Source: Chloroflexota bacterium
Lineage (GTDB): Bacteria > Chloroflexota > Anaerolineae > Anaerolineales > Anaerolineaceae
Reading direction: 5' to 3'
NCBI GenBank assembly: GCA_019136175.1
Contig: JAGVUS010000471.1
Span: 1 to 14,320 of the forward strand
DNA length: 14,320 nucleotides
The notes under the pieces were generated by a model. The model was not told where the DNA came from and did not search any database. It saw nothing but the letters and a program-made list of their open reading frames with translations. Made by a program: the position numbers and the translations under genes. This document shows, piece after piece, positions 7,700-13,512 of this stretch. How positions within the stretch are numbered: the first letter of the stretch is position 1; each line of letters starts with the position of its first letter.

Positions 7700-8697
7700 T
7701 AGACTTCCGGATTAACACAGTGAGGGAGTTGTTCACCGTTAATTCCGGCAATCACATTATTTACTGCAATCATTGCCATCCTGGCGCGGGTTTGCTTGCT
7801 GGCACTGGCAATATGCGGGGTAATGATCAAGTTGTCCAGTTCCAGTATGGGATGGTGGGCGGGAATTGGTTCCGTTTCAAAAACATCAATTGCAGCACCG
7901 GCGATTTGCCTGAATTTGAGCGCATCATACAATGCCTCAGAGTCGACAATACCTCCCCGGGCAGTGTTGATTAAGTATGCAGTTGGTTTCATGATCCCAA
8001 GCTCTTCCCTGCCTATCAAGTGATGACTGGATGGGTTGAGATTAATGTGCAAGGTAATAAAGTCGGATTGGCTGAGCAGGGTGCTGAGTGAAGCGTATTG
8101 AACGTTTAGCTCAGTTTCCAATTCCGGGTATCTTTGCACATCAAAATAGCGAACTTTCATTTTAAATCCAATTGCACGCCGGGCAACAGCCTGACCAATT
8201 CTGCCAAATCCAACAATCCCCAGAGATGAGCCAAAGACATCCTGCCCGGTTAAGACATTGGGACCCCATGGGCGCCAGATTCCTTGATGAACTTCACGAT
8301 CCCCCTCTGGAACACGCCGGGCAATTGCCATCAATAATGCCCAGGTAAAATCGGCTGTTGTTTCTGTCAATACGCCGGGTGTGTTGCCGACTGGAATCTT
8401 TCTGCGCGTAGCCATCTGAATATTGATGTTGTCGTACCCAACTGCCATCTGGCTGATGACACGTAAATCATGACTGGCAGAACTAATGATCTCCTCATCG
8501 ATCGAGTCGGTAAGAAGGGTAATTATGCCATTGACCGTTCGCAATTTTTCCATCAATATTTCCCGCGGGGGTGGTGAGTCGGAGTTCCACACTTCCACGT
8601 TCGCAATTTTCGCCAGTTTATCCAATGCGACAGGATCAATCTGGCGCGTCACAAAGACCGATGGCTTTAAAAGCATATTTCTATCCTTATCTGGCAT
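7690..8697 (-). CDS. D-isomer-specific 2-hydroxyacid dehydrogenase, glyoxylate/hydroxypyruvate reductase type
   Basis: 335-residue NAD(P)H-dependent cytosolic reductase, typical length. Seen: MAVGYDNIN at 84-92 (substrate loop), GNTPGVLTETTADF at 104-117, Rossmann motif GFGRIG at 163-168, NTARGGIVD at 244-252 with catalytic Arg247, DVFETEP at 271-277 with Glu276, and TPHIASAS at 293-300 with the catalytic base His295. The NTPGVLT-x-x-TAD pattern is typical of glyoxylate/hydroxypyruvate reductases rather than phosphoglycerate dehydrogenases, and no ACT domain follows. ATG 8695-8697 has AAAAGG upstream; the ATG at residue 8 also has an AAGGA in front, so the true start is uncertain by seven residues. 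It begins one base after the stop of the unknown protein upstream, so it is the third gene of an operon led by threonine dehydrogenase. With glycerate kinase it would form the route hydroxypyruvate to glycerate to 2-phosphoglycerate. Confidence 0.9.
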   Translation of the reverse strand: MPDKDRNMLLKPSVFVTRQIDPVALDKLAKIANVEVWNSDSPPPREILMEKLRTVNGIITLLTDSIDEEIISSASHDLRVISQMAVGYDNINIQMATRRKIPVGNTPGVLTETTADFTWALLMAIARRVPEGDREVHQGIWRPWGPNVLTGQDVFGSSLGIVGFGRIGQAVARRAIGFKMKVRYFDVQRYPELETELNVQYASLSTLLSQSDFITLHINLNPSSHHLIGREELGIMKPTAYLINTARGGIVDSEALYDALKFRQIAGAAIDVFETEPIPAHHPILELDNLIITPHIASASKQTRARMAMIAVNNVIAGINGEQLPHCVNPEVYQS

Positions 8698-8698
8698 G

Positions 8699-9238
8699 CT
8701 AACCTTTTGATGTTATACCAAATGAGACGCCGTGTTGCCTGACCAGGAGGAAATAGGCATGAACCGTCCCAAGGGAAGGCGTAATCAGGTTAATAATGTC
8801 AGCATCATAGATGGGTGTAAATTCTTCCTTGGTAATGTCGATGTACTTACCCAGGCTGGACTGGGTGGACAATCGCATATTTCCATTGATTCGATAGGTA
8901 CCTGCAATAATGCTGACAGGCTCCATGCGTCGATTGGGTTCCGAGGGGTCGTAGTCCAAAGGTTCTTTTAGTGGGGGCATAAGGTGATAAGCCAAAACCT
9001 GGTTGGTTGGAACGTACAGTTCCTCAAATCCCAGGGGTTGGGGCTGGCTCCCTGTACCTGGATAAATCAACCGGGCATCAAATAAGCGAAAAAAGTCGGG
9101 GGCAGTATTGGTGCGCATCCACGTGCTAACTCTTACCTGGCTTTTTACGACCAGGTCACCCCAATAAAGAGCATCGATGGTATAAACCATGATTCGAACG
9201 ACCTTTTCGTCTTCACCCACTGGATATGATTTTGGCAT
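8699..9238 (-). CDS. Conserved-looking protein of unknown function with two repeated beta-rich halves
   Basis: 179 residues, no signal peptide, no membrane helix, no catalytic motif I recognise. Two halves appear related. In half A (about 14-89) Gly27 is followed 26 residues later by LFDARLI (52-58). In half B (about 105-174) Gly119 is followed 25 residues later by IYDADII (143-149). Both are preceded by an F-x-(x)-(L/P) turn and followed by a hydrophobic strand (LYVPTNQVLAYHL versus VHAYFLLVRQHGV). This looks like an old tandem duplication of a small beta domain. The general pattern reminds me of DUF6812-type hypothetical proteins, but I cannot confirm that. The gene is real: AGGTGAG precedes ATG 9236-9238, it starts 34 bases after the threonine dehydrogenase stop, and it ends one base before the hydroxyacid dehydrogenase start. 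Context suggests a tie to that operon; the role is unknown. Confidence 0.75.
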   Translation of the reverse strand: MPKSYPVGEDEKVVRIMVYTIDALYWGDLVVKSQVRVSTWMRTNTAPDFFRLFDARLIYPGTGSQPQPLGFEELYVPTNQVLAYHLMPPLKEPLDYDPSEPNRRMEPVSIIAGTYRINGNMRLSTQSSLGKYIDITKEEFTPIYDADIINLITPSLGTVHAYFLLVRQHGVSFGITSKG

Positions 9239-9272
9239 CTCTCACCTGTGTGTTGGTGTCATGGGTTGTTTT

Positions 9273-10289
9273 TTATTGATATCGTTGGCGAACTGCCGGA
9301 ATTAGTATTTCCTGGAAGGATCGTTCCAGATCGTATTCTGGCAACCATCCCCAATCCCGCCTGGCAGCAGAATCATCAATATCGCCTGGCCAGCTATCGA
9401 CGATACCCTGGCGGCTTGCGTGTGGGGCAAAGCCAATTTTGGCGTTGGGAAATGCAGACAGGATGAGATCGTAGATTTCCCGGGCAGTGGGGCTGAAGCT
9501 GGTTACGTTGTACACTCTCTGGGTTAACCGATCAGCAGGGGCAGCTTCCAACATAAGAAGTGATTTGATCGCATCAGACATGACCATAAACGGAAGCTGG
9601 CTGTCCTGACGGACAAAACAATCATAAGGTTTATTTTGGGCAGCCTGATGCAGCATTTCGGGACCGTAATCGCTGGTTCCGCCCGTTGGGATGGTAATGG
9701 CACTGATCAAACCGGGAAAACGGAGGCAGCGAAAATCCACAGAATTTTTGGGTGCATCCGCTGCAAGCTGGCGATAATGGTAGGTGTAATACCTTCCCAA
9801 ATGTTCACAGTATAATTTGTTAATTCCATACATTGTGATGGGCTGGAGCCAGTCGTTTTCTTTTACCTTCCCAGCCTTCCGCTTCTGGTCAATGGTTGGG
9901 ATGCCATAAACTGCAATGGATGAAGGGTAAATGAATTTCACAGGGCGACCCTGCCAGGCTGCCTGTTCCACTGCCAGACGAAGAAGGTTCAGCGTCCCTT
10001 CCACGTTCACACGGTGAGCAGTTTCGGGGTTATATTCTGCCTTGGTGGATAAAATGGACGCCAGATGGAAAATTGACCGAATTTCGTATTCGGCAACCAA
10101 CCGACCCAGTAGGACACTGTCAAGAATATCACCCTGTATGGATTGAATGCAGTACGGACGCAGGGATTCATCCAGGGGGGCAACATCAAGGGCAAGAATG
10201 TTTGCATTTCCATTCTCGCCCAGGTAGTTTATCAGCCCGTGACCGATTTCACCATTTGCACCGGTAATCATAACCACTTCTTTACGCAT
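9273..10289 (-). CDS. tdh: L-threonine 3-dehydrogenase, SDR (epimerase-like) type
   Basis: 338 residues from ATG 10287-10289; a TTG eight codons upstream is possible, but GGAG sits 7 bases before the ATG. It would oxidise L-threonine with NAD+ to 2-amino-3-ketobutyrate, which a CoA ligase splits into glycine and acetyl-CoA. Positions below count from the TTG. Seen: TGANGEIG at 17-24 (NAD binding), FHLASILS at 82-89, PSSIAVYG at 130-137, catalytic Tyr162-x3-Lys166 in MYGINK. The C-terminal half is characteristic: CLRFPGLIS at 196-204, GGTSDYGPEM at 211-220, DSQLPFMVMSDAI at 237-249, DSWPGDIDDSAARRDWGW at 306-323. These blocks match the non-zinc, epimerase-like threonine dehydrogenases rather than sugar epimerases. 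It heads an operon with an unknown protein and a hydroxyacid dehydrogenase. The 2-amino-3-ketobutyrate ligase gene is not in the window. Confidence 0.85.
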   Translation of the reverse strand: MRKEVVMITGANGEIGHGLINYLGENGNANILALDVAPLDESLRPYCIQSIQGDILDSVLLGRLVAEYEIRSIFHLASILSTKAEYNPETAHRVNVEGTLNLLRLAVEQAAWQGRPVKFIYPSSIAVYGIPTIDQKRKAGKVKENDWLQPITMYGINKLYCEHLGRYYTYHYRQLAADAPKNSVDFRCLRFPGLISAITIPTGGTSDYGPEMLHQAAQNKPYDCFVRQDSQLPFMVMSDAIKSLLMLEAAPADRLTQRVYNVTSFSPTAREIYDLILSAFPNAKIGFAPHASRQGIVDSWPGDIDDSAARRDWGWLPEYDLERSFQEILIPAVRQRYQ

Positions 10290-10337
10290 TGGACACTCCG
10301 TATTGGAAATCAAATTGGAAGAATGGATTTTTGATTG

Positions 10338-10353
10338 ACAATAGTTTTATTGT
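10338..10353. repeat. Short inverted repeat upstream of tdh
   Basis: ACAATA-GTTT-TATTGT, perfect 6-base arms with a 4-base spacer, about 50 bases upstream of the tdh start. On the minus strand it overlaps TACAAT (10349-10354), a possible -10, so it could be an operator. The arms are short and AT-rich, and chance is a real alternative. The rest of the gap 10354-10434 shows nothing recognisable. Confidence 0.3.
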
Positions 10354-10434
10354 ACCAAATTGGAGGGAAATAACCTCTGACAGGTGTCACAAAAACCATT
10401 GATATCCGTAGGTTTCCAGTATTTTAATAACAAA

Positions 10435-10463
10435 GAGAGCCGGAATAAATTCATCCGGCTCTC
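10435..10463 (-). terminator. Intrinsic terminator of the secDF operon
   Basis: Perfect 9-base stem GAGAGCCGG/CCGGCTCTC (10435-10443 with 10455-10463) and an 11-base loop. It lies 23 bases beyond the secF stop and is followed on the minus strand by the interrupted T-tract TTTGTTATT. No T-tract follows on the plus strand, so it acts for secF only. Confidence 0.85.
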
Positions 10464-10486
10464 ACAGAAACGTTTTGTTAGATCAA

Positions 10487-11452
10487 TTATGCAGTCGCAG
10501 TCCGCCTAAACCATGTCTTCCATTCCTGGTTTTCCCAGACAACAAGTAATGGGGCGGCAATGAAAATGGAAGAGTAGGTACCACTGAAAAGACCCACCAG
10601 GAGGATGACCGCAAATTCCCGTAATGTCACACCGCCAAAGAGGGCGAGCGCCAGCAGCATGAATTCAACGGTCATTAATTGTGTATTGATGGAGCGCTGG
10701 AGCGTCTGGACAATGGAATGATTTACCAGTTTTTCGAAAGGAAGCTTGCGAAGGAAACTGGTGTTTTCACGGATGCGGTCAAAGACAACAATTTTGTCCT
10801 GGGTGGAGAAACCAATCACCGTGAGCAGCGCTGTCAGGAACAGAGAATCAACCTGCCAACCAAACAGCCTGCCGCCAATTGCAGTGAGGCTGAGGACAAC
10901 AAGGATATCGTGCAGCATGGCCAGAACGGCGCAAATTCCATAACGTAGTGAATGTGGGATGCCGCGAAAGACAAAGTAAATGTAAATAACTACAGCAAGT
11001 GCAGCGAGAGCAACAGCTAATCCGGCGCGTTGCGTAACCTGTTGAGCAATGGATGGACCCACGTTGGAAAAGGTGTTGACCTCCGCATTTGGATCATTCG
11101 CGACTTCCCGCAGGTCGGCAACCAGGATGTTTTTCATGGCATCTGCGTTTACTTCCTTGCCATCAATTGTGGTCGCCAGGTCTGGAGATCGTATCACAAG
11201 GATGTTCCGGATGCCGGTCGTTCCTTCAGCGGTCTGGACGGATACCTCTTCAAAGCCGTACTGGTTGTATATTTCAACCACCTGTTCAACCGTTGGGATG
11301 GTTTCTGTTGAGAATTGCACCTCAAGGAGGCTTCCTCCCTTGAAATCCACCGCAAGGGGTAAACCATAAATCGCCATTACCACCATGCCGGGAACAATCA
11401 CCAGCAGGGAGAGGAGAAAGTATAAGTATCGTTTACCAAGGATATTTAGCAT
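10487..11452 (-). CDS. secF: Protein-export membrane protein SecF
   Basis: 321 residues, the normal SecF length. With SecD it forms the proton-motive-force-driven helper of SecYEG that pulls exported proteins across the inner membrane. Seen: first membrane segment at about 10-30, then the SecF hallmark VDFKGGSLLEV (35-45), a periplasmic domain at about 46-138, and five membrane segments from about 143 to 305. These hold HDILVVLSL (181-189), QDKIVVFDRIREN (218-230) with the conserved acidic residue of this RND-like family, and QTLQRSINTQ (249-258). Start ATG 11450-11452 has AGGAG about 10 bases upstream, just inside the 13-base gap after secD. The pair is one operon ended by the hairpin at 10435-10463. 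yajC, often upstream of secD, is absent here. Confidence 0.95.
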   Translation of the reverse strand: MLNILGKRYLYFLLSLLVIVPGMVVMAIYGLPLAVDFKGGSLLEVQFSTETIPTVEQVVEIYNQYGFEEVSVQTAEGTTGIRNILVIRSPDLATTIDGKEVNADAMKNILVADLREVANDPNAEVNTFSNVGPSIAQQVTQRAGLAVALAALAVVIYIYFVFRGIPHSLRYGICAVLAMLHDILVVLSLTAIGGRLFGWQVDSLFLTALLTVIGFSTQDKIVVFDRIRENTSFLRKLPFEKLVNHSIVQTLQRSINTQLMTVEFMLLALALFGGVTLREFAVILLVGLFSGTYSSIFIAAPLLVVWENQEWKTWFRRTATA

Positions 11453-11465
11453 GGTTTTTTAGCTC

Positions 11466-12833
11466 CTAAAGACCGAACCAGCCCAGCCGTTTTTCGGGTT
11501 CTTTGACCGCGCTGATGATGAGACCAAGGAAGGTGCGGGTTCCGATAATGGCTGTAAACAAGCTGACAAGTACGCCGAGGAAGAGGGTCAGGGCAAAACC
11601 CTGAACAATGCTGGCGCCAAATGTGGAACCAAACCAGAAGAGGATCAGGCTTGTGATGAGAGTAGCGATGTTTGAATCACGGATGGATGGCCAGGCGCGT
11701 TTCCAACCCAGTTCCATTGCCTGCATTAATGTGCGCCCATTCCGCAATTCCTCCTTCATCCGTTCAAAGATCAGAATATTGGCATCCAACGCGCTTCCCG
11801 TGGAAAGCATTAACCCGGCAATACCTGGCAGGGTCAATGTGACGGGGATCAATCGGAAAATCGCGAAGGTGATGATCCCATAGGTTGCAATGGAGATGAC
11901 AGCCGCCACGCCCGGAAGCCGGTAGTAAATCATCATGAATAATGCAACAATGATGAAACCAATCAGGTAGGCAATCAGGCTTTTATCCAAAGAATCCTGC
12001 CCAAGGGTTGGTCCAACCACGCGAATTTGCTCAACAACCAGAGGAATTGGAAGGGAACCGTATCGCAATTGGACTGCCAGTGCGTTGGCAGTTTCACGAG
12101 TAAAACCGCCGGAAATGGAACCCTGACCTTCAGTGATGGGTGTTCGGATAATGGGTGATGAAATCACCTGTTTGTCCAGAACAATTGTTAAAAATTTATT
12201 CGTGTTATTGGTTGTGTGATCCGCAAATATTTTTGCCCCATCATCCTTGAGGACAAAATTCACTTCGTATTCACCAAGACTGTTGGTAACAACCGCCACA
12301 TCCTGCAGTTGATCACCCGTCATGATTGTGTGATAGACAGTTGTTTCTGTTCCTGGCAGTTGCCCAACAGCAGGGGTTTCACCTTCAGCGGGGGTGGTGG
12401 TGTCTGTTCCAAGGTCCGTCGTGATGGTTGTTCCAGCTTCAAGCTCTGTATCGCCAGTGTCAACAAATTCCAGCTGACCAGTCTGCTTGATGACGTTAAT
12501 CACATCTTCAGCCTTGGAGGCACCTGGAAGCTCACCAACAATGTACCGATCCCCAGAAATTTGGAAATTTACTTCTGCCACTCCAAGCCCATTGGAACGT
12601 CGTTCCAGGATGGATTTGGCAGTTTCAAGATCCTCTGGTGTAAATGGCTGGGTGAAGTTCGGATCAACCTGTAAAATGACCTGCATGCCACCGCGCAGAT
12701 CCAGGCCAAGCACTGTGCGGATTTCCTTATCGATCTTGCCAATCTTTATACCCGGATTGTTGGGCAGATCAATCCAGATGGCAACTGCAAGAATGATGAG
12801 GATGAGAATAAGATTGAGGGTACGTCGCTTCAT
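11466..12833 (-). CDS. secD: Protein-export membrane protein SecD
   Basis: 455 residues, within the family range. Seen: N-terminal membrane anchor at about 6-21, SecD hallmark LGLDLRGGMQVIL (42-54), the P1 periplasmic domain starting ERRSNGLGVAEVNFQISG (77-94), the second periplasmic part SGGFTRETANALAVQLRYGSLPIP (241-264), and five C-terminal membrane helices from about 284 to 442. These include GSALDANILIFERMKEELRNG (346-366), with Asp350 at the position tied to proton flow. Between about 128 and 165 the P1 region carries a Thr/Pro/Glu-rich, low-complexity insert probably exposed outside the membrane. Start ATG 12831-12833 is preceded by GGAG about 11 bases upstream. It is the first gene of the secDF operon, with a TATAAT at 12889-12894 and a leader hairpin between promoter and start. 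Confidence 0.95.
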   Translation of the reverse strand: MKRRTLNLILILIILAVAIWIDLPNNPGIKIGKIDKEIRTVLGLDLRGGMQVILQVDPNFTQPFTPEDLETAKSILERRSNGLGVAEVNFQISGDRYIVGELPGASKAEDVINVIKQTGQLEFVDTGDTELEAGTTITTDLGTDTTTPAEGETPAVGQLPGTETTVYHTIMTGDQLQDVAVVTNSLGEYEVNFVLKDDGAKIFADHTTNNTNKFLTIVLDKQVISSPIIRTPITEGQGSISGGFTRETANALAVQLRYGSLPIPLVVEQIRVVGPTLGQDSLDKSLIAYLIGFIIVALFMMIYYRLPGVAAVISIATYGIITFAIFRLIPVTLTLPGIAGLMLSTGSALDANILIFERMKEELRNGRTLMQAMELGWKRAWPSIRDSNIATLITSLILFWFGSTFGASIVQGFALTLFLGVLVSLFTAIIGTRTFLGLIISAVKEPEKRLGWFGL

Positions 12834-12861
12834 ATGGACTAAATCTCCAATTCAGACAAAT

Positions 12862-12877
12862 GCCAGCAGAAGCTGGC
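12862..12877 (-). other. Stem-loop in the secD leader
   Basis: GCCAGC-(4)-GCTGGC, a perfect 6-base GC-rich stem with a 4-base loop, no T-tract. If transcription starts about 12882, the hairpin forms within a few bases of the 5' end of the secDF mRNA, where such structures often protect the message. It lies well clear of the ribosome-binding site, so it is unlikely to block translation. Confidence 0.4.
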
Positions 12878-12888
12878 GAAGTAGGTGG

Positions 12889-12894
12889 ATTATA
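12889..12894 (-). promoter_or_regulatory. -10 box of the secDF operon
   Basis: Perfect TATAAT on the minus strand, about 55 bases upstream of the secD start. The -35 region at 16-18 bases (TACTCA or nearby) is a poor match to TTGACA, so strength or activator dependence cannot be judged. Confidence 0.5.
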
Positions 12895-12947
12895 CTCTTA
12901 TTGAACACGAATGAGTAGGGGAATGCGCTGAATTAAGGCGGATGGGC

Positions 12948-12967
12948 AGGAATATGCGCGTATTCCT
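12948..12967. promoter_or_regulatory. Near-perfect 20-base palindrome abutting the rpmF -35 (operator candidate)
   Basis: AGGAATATGCGCGTATTCCT differs from its reverse complement at only one symmetric pair (12955/12960). It ends exactly on the first base of the rpmF -35 hexamer and lies about 55-75 bases upstream of the secD -10. GGGAATGCGC at 12919-12928 resembles one half of it. The position suits a dimeric DNA-binding regulator; no T-tract follows, so it is not a terminator. Confidence 0.5.
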
Positions 12968-12996
12968 TGACATAAAACATTAAGGGTTAGTATAAT
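12967..12996 (+). promoter_or_regulatory. Housekeeping (sigma-70 type) promoter of rpmF
   Basis: Perfect TTGACA (12967-12972) and perfect TATAAT (12991-12996) separated by 18 bases, the best promoter in the window. Transcription should start near 13003, giving a leader of about 43 bases that contains the ribosome-binding site AGGAG (13032-13036) nine bases before ATG 13046. Confidence 0.9.
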
Positions 12997-13045
12997 AGAT
13001 CGGTTTGAATAAAAGGATTAGAAAGATTAACAGGAGTATTTAGGA

Positions 13046-13243
13046 ATGGTTCCTCAACCAAAACGAAAACATTCAAAGGGTCGCCGCGATCGCCGGCGCG
13101 CCCAGGATAACCTGCAGACTGTAAGCATTGTGCAATGCAGTCACTGTGGCGAAATGCGCCCTTCGCATACGGTGTGTCCAAATTGTGGACATTACCAAGG
13201 GCGTGAAGTCATTAACCTGGAAAAAGAAAAGAAAACCAAGTAA
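13046..13243 (+). CDS. rpmF: Ribosomal protein L32 (bL32), zinc-ribbon form
   Basis: 65-residue basic protein of the large ribosomal subunit. It begins with the L32 hallmark MVPQPKRKHSKGRRDRRRA and carries four cysteines in two pairs (C31-x2-C34 and C44-x2-C47) in QCSHCGEMRPSHTVCPNC, so it is the zinc-binding version rather than the cysteine-free type. The YQGRE motif after the ribbon is also standard. It is transcribed alone here, between a near-consensus promoter and a strong terminator. In many bacteria rpmF is linked to yceD and plsX, which are absent from this window. Confidence 0.97.
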   Translation: MVPQPKRKHSKGRRDRRRAQDNLQTVSIVQCSHCGEMRPSHTVCPNCGHYQGREVINLEKEKKTK

Positions 13244-13268
13244 TTCCCGGCAATCAAATAAGCCATCG

Positions 13269-13298
13269 AACAGGCTGTTGAACCCAACAGCCTGTTTT
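13269..13298 (+). terminator. Intrinsic terminator of rpmF
   Basis: Perfect 12-base stem AACAGGCTGTTG/CAACAGCCTGTT (13269-13280 with 13285-13296) with a 4-base AACC loop, running into TTTT on the plus strand. It ends two bases before the stop codon of the convergent small membrane protein. On the minus strand no T-run follows the stem, so it would end that transcript less efficiently. Confidence 0.9.
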
Positions 13299-13300
13299 AT

Positions 13301-13510
13301 TTACAATGCCCACCCCAGCAAAAAACCAAGCAGTGCAATCACAATGCCCAGGTGAAGGAAAAGGTCGCTATCCACAAGCCAACCAGTTATTGTAAATTTT
13401 AAAACCAGGTTGGTCAGCACCAGAATGATCCCAATCAACGGCAGTAAACCTTTACGACCGGCAAGAAACTCCGATAATTGATCCAAAACACGGGAAAACC
13501 ACGCGAGCAT
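13301..13510 (-). CDS. Small two-helix membrane protein of unknown function
   Basis: 69 residues. An amphipathic N-terminus (MLAWFSRVLDQLSEFLAGRK) is followed by two hydrophobic stretches at about 22-40 and 51-68, separated by a short polar turn (TITGWLVDSD). It has no cysteine or catalytic motif and I do not recognise a family. It is likely genuine: a strong GGAGG lies 7 bases before ATG 13508-13510, the gene starts two bases after the hflX stop, and its own end abuts a terminator. The Shine-Dalgarno is formed by the Glu codons at the very end of hflX, so translation of the two is probably coupled. A role alongside HflX is only suggested by position. Confidence 0.65.
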   Translation of the reverse strand: MLAWFSRVLDQLSEFLAGRKGLLPLIGIILVLTNLVLKFTITGWLVDSDLFLHLGIVIALLGFLLGWAL

Positions 13511-13512
13511 GC

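Noticed and set aside
12216..12674. Plus-strand reading frame of 152 codons opposite secD
   Set aside because: Fully covered by secD, no Shine-Dalgarno, and a composition unlike a real protein.
12987..13181. Minus-strand small frame opposite rpmF
   Set aside because: It is the antisense of the rpmF promoter and coding region and has no ribosome-binding site.
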